Shown piece by piece: positions 1 through 5,611 of a DNA stretch of 6,835 nt; position 1 is the first letter of the stretch, and every line of letters starts with the position of its first letter. The stretch is from Phycisphaerales bacterium. GTDB taxonomy: Bacteria > Planctomycetota > Phycisphaerae > SM23-33. The stretch lies in contig PMYM01000223.1 of the NCBI GenBank assembly GCA_003171235.1, forward strand, positions 1 through 6,835, given 5' to 3'. The notes under the pieces were generated by a model. The model had not been told where the DNA came from. It did no database searches and worked only from the letters and a program-made list of their open reading frames with translations. The position numbers were made by a program, and so were the translations under genes.

Positions 1-115
1 CAAACAAGCAAGCAATGAGCTACCCCGTAATGCAAAGCACTTTAGATTGTCGTTCCGGCATGGTCCTGAGTGCCGTAGGCGGGTGGCATGACGGGCGCCT
101 TCCCTGCTCGCCCGG

Positions 116-1102
116 CTAGTGGTGGATCTCCACCACGTCCTTGTCCTGAAGCAGGTCGGTGCGGTGGACCTGCTGGCCACTGTAGCGGCCGTCGCCCCAG
201 ACGCGGGCGAACTTCATCTTCTCCGGCAGGTCGCGGTGAATCTGGGAGGCAAGGTCGTTGACGGTGGAACCGGCCGGCAGGATGTAGGGCTTTTCCTTGT
301 CCACCGGCCTGCCCGGCTCCTTGGTGTACACGCGGATGACCGAGAGCAACTCCCATAGCCGGTTCTTCAGGACGTCCAGCCCCTCGCCGGAGACGGCGCT
401 GACGCCCAGGACGGCCAGGCCCGGCTCGTACAGTTCGCGCAAGGCCTGGATGGCCTCCGGCCCGGCCTGGTCGAGCTTGGTGGCCAGGATAAGCGTGCAG
501 CGCTGGGTCGATTCCTGGCCGCCCAGTTCTTTCAGCGGGCGGGTTGAAAGCTCCAGCCCGCGCCCGCGCAGAATGCCCAGCAGCGTCTCGGCCTCTTCCA
601 GGGGGTCGGCGGCGGCGTCCACCACCAGGGCGATGATGTCGGCCGACCGCACCGTGCCCAAGAGGCCGCCAGGGACGTGATCGGCCGTTACCGGCGGGGT
701 GTCCACGAGCTGGATCTGCACGTCCTCGTAGGGCCACATGCCCGGGGCGGGGATGGCGGTGGTGTAGGGGTAGTCGGCCACCTTGACCGGGGCGTTGGTG
801 GTGGTGGCCACCAGCATGCTCTTGCCCACGTTGGGCAGGCCCAGCAGCACCACCTGGCCGGCGCCGCTCTTGGGGACGTGGAAGAAGTCCACCCCGCCGC
901 CCTTGGCGGCCTTTTTCTTGTCGGCGTCCTTGCGGAGTTGGCTCATGCGGCGCTTGAGGTCGGCCTGCATCTTCTCCGTCCCCTTGTGCTTGGGGATGGT
1001 GGAGAGCATCTCCTGCAGGGCCTCCAGGCGTGCCTGGTCGTCCTGGGCCTTTTTGAAGCGTTCTTCAGCCTTCTCGTATTGTGGCGTCAGGTTGGCCGGC
1101 AT
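116..1102 (-). CDS. DRG/OBG-like GTPase with C-terminal TGS domain
   Basis: A 328-residue P-loop GTPase of the DRG/OBG (TRAFAC) type. Residues 20-65 are a charged helical segment like the N-terminal helix-turn-helix of DRG proteins (IPKHKGTEKMQADLKRR resembles the TQKNKATE-type stretch of that family). The G domain follows: G1 GLPNVGKS at 88-95, a G2 region YPYTT at 111-115, G3 DTPP at 134-137, G4 TKLD at 208-211, and G5 SAVSGEG at 235-241. Residues 255-328 form a TGS domain (PYILPAGSTVNDLA, ending DVVEIHH). DRG/OBG proteins bind ribosomes or translation factors, so a translation-linked cytoplasmic role is inferred. G3 is odd because proline replaces the usual glycine of DxxG. The length is slightly below typical DRG proteins (about 365). 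The ATG at 1102 has only a weak GGA upstream, but the N-terminal helix begins right after it. It is divergent from the transporter gene and appears monocistronic here. Confidence 0.92.
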   Translation of the reverse strand: MPANLTPQYEKAEERFKKAQDDQARLEALQEMLSTIPKHKGTEKMQADLKRRMSQLRKDADKKKAAKGGGVDFFHVPKSGAGQVVLLGLPNVGKSMLVATTTNAPVKVADYPYTTAIPAPGMWPYEDVQIQLVDTPPVTADHVPGGLLGTVRSADIIALVVDAAADPLEEAETLLGILRGRGLELSTRPLKELGGQESTQRCTLILATKLDQAGPEAIQALRELYEPGLAVLGVSAVSGEGLDVLKNRLWELLSVIRVYTKEPGRPVDKEKPYILPAGSTVNDLASQIHRDLPEKMKFARVWGDGRYSGQQVHRTDLLQDKDVVEIHH

Positions 1103-1113
1103 AGGCAGTCCAC

Positions 1114-1142
1114 GTTATGACATACTTTTGCCCGGCGGTAAA
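1114..1142 (-). promoter_or_regulatory. Weak candidate promoter of the GTPase gene
   Basis: On the minus strand TTTACC (1142-1137) and CATAAC (1119-1114) are separated by exactly 17 bases and resemble the -35 and -10 hexamers at 4 of 6 positions each. Transcription would start only about five bases before the ATG at 1102, giving an almost leaderless message. That agrees with the lack of a good ribosome binding site. Chance occurrence is quite possible. Confidence 0.22.
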
Positions 1143-1374
1143 GCCGCCAGGGGCCACGGGCGAGTATTTTTACGCCGACTGACCGGCGGGTCGCCGCTTC
1201 GAGAGGACGGCCATGCCGTAAACGGCGGCCGCCAGGCCACCGGCGCCAGCGTCGGGAAAAAACTGTTATTCTGGCGGGGGGATTGAGTATCCTCATGCCC
1301 GCAGGTCGGTCGAAGCAAAGCAGCCGCCCCGATCAGCCGGCAAGGCGGGTCGATCCCCCGGCCGGGGACGTTGC

Positions 1375-1403
1375 TGGTTTTGATCGTCGCCCTGAAGTAT
1401 AGT
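1375..1403 (+). promoter_or_regulatory. Weak candidate promoter of the transporter gene
   Basis: TATAGT at 1398-1403 is a good -10-like hexamer. TGGTTT at 1375-1380 lies 17 bases upstream as a poor -35 match. A better-looking TTGCTG at 1371-1376 has a 21-base gap, too long for a standard promoter. Transcription would start near 1410, leaving a leader of about 27 bases with a strong ribosome binding site. The position is sensible, but the hexamer evidence is modest. Confidence 0.25.
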
Positions 1404-1423
1404 CTTCGCCTGTAACCCTGGAC

Positions 1424-1430
1424 AGGAAGG
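1424..1430 (+). promoter_or_regulatory. Ribosome binding site deciding the transporter start
   Basis: The purine-rich AGGAAGG ends six bases before the ATG at 1437 and is followed by a second AAGGG. It is the clearest Shine-Dalgarno sequence in the window and fixes the transporter start. Confidence 0.75.
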
Positions 1431-1436
1431 AAGGGC

Positions 1437-2876
1437 ATGAGTTCAGAATCTCCCGCTCCGCCCCTGGCAATTCCGCCCGCGCCGCCCAAAGGCATCTACA
1501 AGGCCGGCACCTTGACCTACACCAAGTACGGGCTGGTCAAGCTGTTCATCTGGCTGTTGTGGGGCGACCTGGTGTGGACGCTCATGGAGCGGGTGCTGCC
1601 GGGCGTTCTTCCCCTGAAGATGGGTGAAATGAACGCCGAGGGGTGGGTGCCCTTCTTCCAGACGACGATTCCCTCCATCCTGGTCTTCACTCTGTGTCCG
1701 ATCATCAGTTTCCGTAGCGACCGCTACCGCAGCCGATTGGGAAGACGCATTCCCTACCTGCTGTGGACGACGCCCATCCTGGCGGTCTTCCTGATGCTCT
1801 TTGGCCTGTCGGACGCCATGGGGCGTTCGCTGTACGGCCCCGTCTCCAACGTCCTGGGCATAGGCATCACTGAGAATACCCTGACGCTGGTGTTGATGGG
1901 CCTGTGCATCGTGGGCTGGCGATTCGGCGAGACCTACGCCAACACCATCTACTGGTACCTCTTTAACGACGTGGTTCCCCGCGACCAGTTGGCGAAATTC
2001 AATTCCGCCTTCCGTTTCGTGGGCGCCGGCACCGGCATGTTGTACAGCTATTTCATCTTCCCCAAGTCGCTGCAGTACTTTTCCTACATCTTTATCGGCG
2101 CCGGGGCCCTGTACCTGTTCGGCTTCATGCTGATGTGTTTGATGGTCAAGGAGGGCCAGTATCCCCCGCCCCCTGAGAACATAGACAAGCGAAAGGGATT
2201 CATCTCCTCCGTCAAGACCTACGCCAAGGAGTGCTTCACCCACAAGTTCTACTGGTACTTCTTCCTGATGAATTCCTTCATAGCCCTTTCCTTCGTAATG
2301 GGGGCTTCCTACAACGTGCTCCGCAACAGGGATAGCCTCAAGATAGACTTGGACACCCTGGGCAAACTCGATACGGTTACCCAGTTTGTCATCTTCATCC
2401 TCTTGCCGCTGTGCGGGTGGCTGGCGGATAAACTCAACCCAATCCGCGTGTTCTCCGTCCTGACCTTCGTGATGATCCTTAACCCCCTGAGCCAATGCGT
2501 ATTCCTGTTCAAGGACTTCGGCCCGGCGGGAAATACCTGGTTCCTACTGATTCAGGCCATTGTGATCCTGCCATTCGACACCCTGATGGACACGGTCACC
2601 CAGCCGATGTACATGCGGCTCTTGCCCAAGGAACGCTACGGCCAGTTTGCATCGGCCAATGGCACCCTCAGGGCAGGCGTTCGGATCGTTCTGGGATTGC
2701 TGGCTGGGCCGCTCATGGCCTACTGGATCCTCAAGTTCGGCAAGGACATGGCCTATCGGATGTTCCCCATCTGGACGGTAGCCTTCCAGATTCCAGCCCT
2801 GGTCTGCGTGGTCCTGCTCTACCGCGAATGGAAGCGACTGGGCGGCAACAAGGCCTACGTCCCGCCGTCGATCTGA
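1437..2876 (+). CDS. Major facilitator superfamily transporter, GPH/SLC45-like
   Basis: A 479-residue inner-membrane secondary transporter. After a Pro/Ala-rich cytoplasmic N-terminus (1-20), about twelve hydrophobic helices can be placed near residues 33-53, 73-93, 105-125, 148-168, 192-212, 215-236, 270-292, 312-330, 336-356, 366-388, 412-432 and 443-463. The charged hydrophilic loop at about 238-268 is the usual central loop between the six-helix halves. SDRYRSRLGRRIPYL (94-108) matches the loop 2-3 motif A in the form common to GPH and SLC45 sugar transporters (SDRxRxRxGRRxP). GWLADKLNPIRVF (327-339) is its counterpart in the second half. Such proteins usually move sugars or other small organic solutes with a cation. 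The substrate cannot be read from sequence and no catabolic genes lie next to it. It is transcribed alone, with a strong ribosome binding site, and ends 22 bases before a cluster of hairpin repeats. It appears full length and intact. Confidence 0.9.
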   Translation: MSSESPAPPLAIPPAPPKGIYKAGTLTYTKYGLVKLFIWLLWGDLVWTLMERVLPGVLPLKMGEMNAEGWVPFFQTTIPSILVFTLCPIISFRSDRYRSRLGRRIPYLLWTTPILAVFLMLFGLSDAMGRSLYGPVSNVLGIGITENTLTLVLMGLCIVGWRFGETYANTIYWYLFNDVVPRDQLAKFNSAFRFVGAGTGMLYSYFIFPKSLQYFSYIFIGAGALYLFGFMLMCLMVKEGQYPPPPENIDKRKGFISSVKTYAKECFTHKFYWYFFLMNSFIALSFVMGASYNVLRNRDSLKIDLDTLGKLDTVTQFVIFILLPLCGWLADKLNPIRVFSVLTFVMILNPLSQCVFLFKDFGPAGNTWFLLIQAIVILPFDTLMDTVTQPMYMRLLPKERYGQFASANGTLRAGVRIVLGLLAGPLMAYWILKFGKDMAYRMFPIWTVAFQIPALVCVVLLYREWKRLGGNKAYVPPSI

Positions 2877-2894
2877 CAGCGTCGGGATAGAGAA

Positions 2895-3039
2895 GTGGCA
2901 CGGCCGTCTCGGCCGTGAGTGGCATGGGCGTCTGGCCCATGCCAATACGCGAAAACGGGCAAGCCGCAGCCAAGATGGCCGTGGCACTCACGGGGAAGAT
3001 GCCCGTGCCACTGGCAAACCGCGGCCAAGACGGCCGTGG
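2895..3039. repeat. Cluster of five GC-rich hairpins with RTCTN pentaloops
   Basis: Five back-to-back inverted repeats start 22 bases after the transporter stop. They are: CACGGCC-GTCTC-GGCCGTG (2899-2917); a nine-pair stem GGCATGGGC/GCCCATGCC around GTCTG (2921-2943); 2963-2985 around AAGAT with one mismatch; 2989-3007 around AAGAT; and 3019-3039 around AAGAC with eight pairs including one G-T. Read on the appropriate strand every loop is RTCTN (GTCTC, GTCTG, ATCTT, ATCTT, GTCTT), while the stems differ and stay complementary. The first two copies face one way and the last three the other. GTGGCA often borders the stems. No T-tract follows, so they are not classic terminators, although they could slow or end the transporter transcript. 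Short open frames here (HGRDAHAT-like peptides) are repeat translation, not genes. Confidence 0.85.
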
Positions 3040-3058
3040 AACTTATACGCATCTTGGA

Positions 3059-3178
3059 TGATTCTCGCGCGGGGTGCCGTGGCCTGCGGAGTCCCGCAGG
3101 GACCAGGCAACCACGAATGCCGCGGGGGTTTGCGTGGTTGCTCCACGGCGCTCCGCAAACCACGGCACCCAAGAATCA
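3059..3178. repeat. 120-bp branched inverted repeat
   Basis: A long dyad with internal hairpins. TGATTCT (3059-3065) pairs with AGAATCA (3172-3178), and GGGTGCCGTGG (3072-3082) pairs perfectly with CCACGGCACCC (3160-3170). Inside lie CCTGCGG-AGTC-CCGCAGG (3083-3100) and a nine-pair stem GCAACCACG (3107-3115) with CGTGGTTGC (3133-3141). A single strand could fold into a multi-branched structure. It may be a third dispersed repeat family or a structured RNA. No promoter is evident, and I favour a repeat. Confidence 0.65.
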
Positions 3179-3237
3179 ACTAGGACACGTATTAGACCCC
3201 GGTTGAGAAGAGACGGCATCGGAACTTAGTGATGATG

Positions 3238-3456
3238 CAGCCGCGGGAGCGGCGTCTTTCTTAGCCCAGGGCGGCAGCCCTGGGCATGGCGACGGTTAGA
3301 AGCTAAGCCCCGGTAGGGGCGCCTGGGACTTCGGCAGACGCAAGGCAAATCCTTGTGCGGGAGGTCCAAGACGCCCCTACGGGGCTTGATCGCCCAGGCC
3401 AGATTATCCCAGGGCTCCCGCCCTGGGCTAAGAAATGCGCCCCTGCCGGGGCTTGA
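3238..3456. repeat. Composite hairpin element, copy 1
   Basis: Six small hairpins in a mirror-symmetric order: GCCGC-GGGA-GCGGC (3240-3253); GCCCAGGGC/GCCCTGGGC around GGCA (3264-3285); GCCCC-GGTA-GGGGC (3307-3320); GCCCC-TAC-GGGGC (3373-3385); CCCAGGGC-TCCC-GCCCTGGG (3408-3427); and GCCCC-TGCC-GGGGC (3439-3452). The left linker GTCTTTCTTA and the right linker TAAGAAATGC are near reverse complements, so the whole is also one large imperfect inverted repeat around a 50-base centre. Copy 2 lies at 5729-5946 with the same spacing. It starts 52 bases past the putative anti-sigma stop. I see no coding capacity. It resembles a miniature inverted-repeat or REP-like element. Confidence 0.85.
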
Positions 3457-3499
3457 AAAGAAAAAGAATGTGTCCTGGTTCAGGGGGGTGCGAAGAACC
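3454..3499 (-). terminator. Weak candidate terminator of the sigma/anti-sigma operon
   Basis: Just past the stop at 3508, the minus-strand transcript has a short hairpin CCTG-AAC-CAGG (3484-3474), or alternatively GGTTC/GAACC (3499-3495 with 3481-3477). A pyrimidine-rich tract with TTTTT and TTTT runs follows. The stems are short and the tract is interrupted, so this is a weak rho-independent signal. The composite repeat that follows may add structure. Confidence 0.25.
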
Positions 3500-3507
3500 C
3501 GGCGGAA

Positions 3508-4617
3508 CTATCGGTTCTCCCTGGTCTGGGAGGCCGCCTCCATCCGCATTTCGGCGGCGTTGACGCTGTTGACGATGACCACAAACTGCTGGCGGGCCAT
3601 ATTGTTCAGCGCGTTGTTTTGGGCCTGGGCCTGGGCAGGCCTGGAAGACAGGTCTTTAGTCGTCCTGGCGAAGGCCGGCGCCGAGGCGGGCGACGTGGCC
3701 GGCGCCGCCGCGATCACCAACGGCATCGGCTCATTTAGCTCCCGGGTGCCCGCCGGGGGCGGTCTGGCGGCAGGCTGACTAGCCGCTCCAGAACCCGAAG
3801 CTCCCGCCGGCGAAGGCCCCCTTGTGGCCAGATCAAAGCCATCACCGGACTGGCGCTGCGGCACCCGCTGCTGGGAGGCCAGGTCCTTCAGGTCGGCCAG
3901 AAGCTTGTCCTTCTGCTCGTCGGTGATGGCGACATCGCTTTGAATTCGCAGCTTATTGCCGGCGAGTTGGCTTTGCTTGACGTTGCCGTTGTCGGGCAAC
4001 TGGTTGAAGATCGTGTTGACGCGCTGGGCCACCTCGGCGGGTTGATCGGTGTCGATGGTCACTTCGTTGATGACGCTGCCGGCCGAACTGGGCACGTAAT
4101 CGTCCAGGTGGCCGTCCGTGCGGAGGCTCCTGACGCCGTCGGCAAACCCGCCTTCCGTGTCTCTGTGGACGTCGCCGGCGGGGAGGCCCGCGGCCGGAGA
4201 ACCAACCGGCATTTCCGGCTCGTGCTCGGCCTTGGCCAGTTGGACTGGGTGGTTATCCTTCTTGGCTTCCGGCGCCCACGGCGTCTGGCGGAAGTACAGC
4301 GCCCAGCCCAGGCTGATGGCCGCGATCAAAACTGCGGCGGCCGCCAAGTGGGGCAGCAAGCTGCGCCGGGCGGAGGGAGCGGGGGCGGCCTGGGCTTTCA
4401 GCCGGAAAAGGATGTTATCCGCCATGCCGGGCGGGGCGGCCTGGGCCGGCAGGCTGCGCACGGCGTCGCGCACCGCCTGCAGCCGGGTGAACTGCTCGGC
4501 CAACTGGGGGTTTGTCTCCATGGCCGCCAACAGTTGCTCTTGCCGGGGCTGGTCCAGTTCCCCATCCAGCAGGGCTGACAGCTCTTCCAGGATTTGCGGC
4601 TCTATCGTCATATCCAT
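3508..4617 (-). CDS. Putative membrane-anchored anti-sigma factor
   Basis: A 369-residue protein encoded directly downstream of the ECF sigma gene with a 29-base gap, so almost certainly co-transcribed. Residues 8-56 form a helical, acidic N-terminal domain (ILEELSALLDGELDQ) resembling the sigma-binding domains of RseA and other anti-sigma factors, which carry an LSAxxDGEL signature. There is no cysteine anywhere in the protein, so the HxxxCxxC zinc motif of zinc-binding anti-sigma factors is absent. A single membrane helix spans about 87-109, after basic ARR (83-85), placing the N-terminus in the cytoplasm. Residues 110-369 would be extracytoplasmic: a possible folded segment at about 181-250 (INEVTIDTDQPAEV to LLADLKDL), a Pro/Ala/Gly-rich linker (about 265-330), and a last hydrophobic strand QFVVIVNSV. 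I do not recognise this outer domain. The ATG at 4617 follows GGCGGAAAAG, and a second in-frame ATG lies two codons later. The anti-sigma role is inferred from context and topology. Confidence 0.72.
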   Translation of the reverse strand: MDMTIEPQILEELSALLDGELDQPRQEQLLAAMETNPQLAEQFTRLQAVRDAVRSLPAQAAPPGMADNILFRLKAQAAPAPSARRSLLPHLAAAAVLIAAISLGWALYFRQTPWAPEAKKDNHPVQLAKAEHEPEMPVGSPAAGLPAGDVHRDTEGGFADGVRSLRTDGHLDDYVPSSAGSVINEVTIDTDQPAEVAQRVNTIFNQLPDNGNVKQSQLAGNKLRIQSDVAITDEQKDKLLADLKDLASQQRVPQRQSGDGFDLATRGPSPAGASGSGAASQPAARPPPAGTRELNEPMPLVIAAAPATSPASAPAFARTTKDLSSRPAQAQAQNNALNNMARQQFVVIVNSVNAAEMRMEAASQTRENR

Positions 4618-4646
4618 CTTTTCCGCCGCCCGTGCCGGGGCGGGTG

Positions 4647-5261
4647 CTAAGGGGCCACGTCTTGCAACTTCTCGCGGAGCAGGGCCCGGGCCCGGTACAG
4701 CCGGCTTTTCACCGTCCCGACCGGAACCTCCAGCACCTGGGCGATCTGCTCGTAATTCATGTCCTCTATGTCGCGGAGGACGACCACCGCGCTGAATTCC
4801 TCGTCCAGTTCCACCAGGGCCTTCACTACTTGCCGCCGCGAATCGCCAGCCAGGGCCAGCTCGCGCGGGTCGTCCTGGCGGGCGTCGCCGCTGGGGCGGT
4901 CGCCGCGGGCATCATGGTCATCGCCGTTGTCGCCCTCCAGCGAATGGAAGCGCACCCGGCTGGCCCGCCGCCGCCGGCTGATCGTCAGGTTCACCGCGAT
5001 GCGAAACAGCCAAGTGTAAAACCCGCTGGCCTGGCGGAAGGCCAAAAGGTTCTCCAAGGCCTTGACGAAGGTGTCCTGGCAAAGTTCCTCGGCGTCGTCG
5101 CAGTTGCCGCACAGCCGCAGGATCGAGTTATACACCCGGTCCTGGTACTTGACGATCAGCGGCCCGAAGGCGGCCGTATCGCCCTGGCGGCAACGCTCCA
5201 ACAGCGCCGCGTCCTCCAGCAGCGGGGGGGCCTTGGCCTGGACCGCTCTGCCGGATGTCAT
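4647..5261 (-). CDS. ECF (extracytoplasmic function) RNA polymerase sigma factor
   Basis: A group 4 sigma-70 family protein, 204 residues from the ATG at 5261. Region 2 covers about 19-101: LLERCRQGDTAAF, then DDAEELCQDTFVKAL (55-69; core binding and -10 recognition) and FYTWLFRIAVNLTISRRRR. Region 4 covers about 142-198: LDEEFSAVVVLRDIEDMNYEQIAQVL and the helix-turn-helix VPVGTVKSRLYRAR for -35 recognition. The acidic linker between them is typical of ECF proteins, which lack regions 1 and 3. The reading frame stays open to an ATG at 5348, but that extension (MGGTPMPR) is translation of a hairpin repeat and is rejected. A GTG at 5282 and a TTG at 5201 preceded by GGAGGA are alternative starts. 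The putative anti-sigma gene follows 29 bases downstream. Two promoters precede it, one of ECF type, suggesting autoregulation. Confidence 0.94.
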   Translation of the reverse strand: MTSGRAVQAKAPPLLEDAALLERCRQGDTAAFGPLIVKYQDRVYNSILRLCGNCDDAEELCQDTFVKALENLLAFRQASGFYTWLFRIAVNLTISRRRRASRVRFHSLEGDNGDDHDARGDRPSGDARQDDPRELALAGDSRRQVVKALVELDEEFSAVVVLRDIEDMNYEQIAQVLEVPVGTVKSRLYRARALLREKLQDVAP

Positions 5262-5262
5262 G

Positions 5263-5290
5263 TTAGACGTCCAATGGGACACAAAGTTCC
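5263..5290 (-). promoter_or_regulatory. ECF-type, probably autoregulatory, promoter
   Basis: Minus strand: GGAACTT (5290-5284), 15 bases, GTCTAA (5268-5263), equivalently GGAAC-N16-CGTC. This matches the GGAACTT / GTCTRA pattern of RpoE-type sigma factors and the AAC / CGTC pattern common to ECF promoters. It lies directly in front of the ECF sigma gene, where autoregulated promoters are expected. The -10 element ends one base before the ATG at 5261, so RNA from it would start at or just inside that codon. Confidence 0.65.
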
Positions 5291-5330
5291 CGCCAAGAAA
5301 TCGCCGATTTATTCCATCCCTGACACGTGG

Positions 5331-5461
5331 CATGGGCGTCCCGCCCATGAGTCACACGGCCGTCTCGGCCGTGTTTCTCTCCCTGCGGCAGGGGCCAGAC
5401 GCCCCCGCCGACTCGCGGGCAAGATGCCCGTGCCACGAGGGTCGCTGGGGCAATGCCCCAG
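5331..5461. repeat. Second cluster of RTCTN-pentaloop hairpins, in the sigma leader
   Basis: Hairpins of the same family as at 2895-3039: CATGGGC-GTCCC-GCCCATG (5331-5349); ACACGGCC/GGCCGTGT around GTCTC (5354-5374); a ten-position stem CGGCAGGGGC/GCCCCCGCCG with one mismatch around CAGAC, the reverse complement of GTCTG (5386-5410); 5414-5432 around AAGAT; and a variant CTGGGGC-AAT-GCCCCAG (5445-5461). As in the first cluster, the leading copies face one way and the later ones the other. The cluster sits between the housekeeping-type promoter and the sigma gene, so it should be transcribed as the 5' leader. Confidence 0.82.
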
Positions 5462-5487
5462 ACGCCCAAAGCCGCCGCCTCTGCCGG

Positions 5488-5516
5488 ATTACAATCAGGC
5501 GGCTCCCGCTTGTCAA
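5488..5516 (-). promoter_or_regulatory. Housekeeping (sigma-70-type) promoter of the sigma operon
   Basis: Minus strand: a perfect TTGACA -35 (5516-5511), a 17-base spacer, and a TGTAAT -10 (5493-5488; 5 of 6). This is the best vegetative promoter match in the window. Transcription would begin near 5481 and run through the hairpin cluster into the sigma gene, a leader of about 220 bases. A seven-base inverted repeat AGCCGCC / GGCGGCT (5470-5476 and 5498-5504) brackets the -10 and could be an operator, but that is speculative. Confidence 0.62.
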
Positions 5517-5586
5517 GGACCAGTGACGCTTCATGGTATTAAAGGCAGCCGCAGGCAGAGAGTTCCGGCCGTCAAGGAATGAGAAA

Positions 5587-5606
5587 CCCCCGGCTCACGC
5601 CGGGGG
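5587..5606. repeat. Perfect 8-bp hairpin with TCAC loop
   Basis: CCCCCGGC (5587-5594) and GCCGGGGG (5599-5606) flank TCAC, bordered by AAA and CTAA. It has no T-tract on either strand and no gene ends nearby, so it is not a convincing terminator. It may be another short dispersed repeat of this genome. Confidence 0.55.
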
Positions 5607-5611
5607 CTAAC

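Larger units (their letters stand above)
1103..1436. other. Divergent intergenic region between GTPase and transporter genes
   Basis: A 334-base spacer that must hold the start signals of both flanking genes. No convincing gene or RNA is visible. It contains weak promoter-like hexamers for each side (listed separately), a small hairpin GGCGG-TAAAG-CCGCC at 1134-1148, and a perfect 12-base palindrome CCCCGGCCGGGG at 1356-1367, about 70 bases upstream of the transporter start. The palindrome could be an operator, but in GC-rich DNA it may be chance. Open frames crossing this region have no recognisable protein features. Confidence 0.5.

Noticed and set aside
51..80. Inverted repeat CGGCA/TGCCG with a ten-base loop downstream of the GTPase stop
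   Set aside because: Only five pairs and no T-tract; too weak to call a terminator. It may be a fragment of a dispersed repeat, which a genome search could show.
1115..1495. Minus-strand open frame of 126 codons across the intergenic region and transporter start
   Set aside because: It overlaps the transporter start and its ribosome binding site, has low-complexity Arg/Pro/Gly composition and no recognisable domain; it is a high-GC shadow frame.
1443..2495. 350-codon minus-strand frame antisense to the transporter
   Set aside because: His/Gln/Glu/Gly-rich composition typical of an antisense shadow; the plus-strand protein has a clear 12-helix transporter pattern.
2895..2943. Intrinsic terminator of the transporter gene
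   Set aside because: The hairpins are strong, but no T-tract follows either stem and identical hairpins occur where no gene ends.
2895..3039. CRISPR-like array of the spaced palindromes
   Set aside because: The units are contiguous hairpins of variable sequence and orientation, without constant repeats separated by unique spacers of uniform length.
3038..3044. Further GGAACTT sequences (also at 3220-3226) as extra ECF promoters
   Set aside because: Neither is followed by GTCTAA or CGTC at the proper distance, and no gene starts after them.
2855..3206. Several overlapping 60-105 codon frames in the first repeat spacer
   Set aside because: They are translations of the hairpin repeats (HGRDAHAT-like, GLRSPAG-like peptides) and occur on both strands with no start signals.
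5262..5348. Longer sigma factor starting at the ATG at 5348
   Set aside because: The added residues come from a hairpin repeat and the ECF promoter region, and family members start close to the region 2 helix.
5510..5542. Plus-strand promoter TTGTCA...TATTAA
   Set aside because: The spacing is 21 bases and no gene lies downstream on the plus strand; the overlapping minus-strand promoter is far better.
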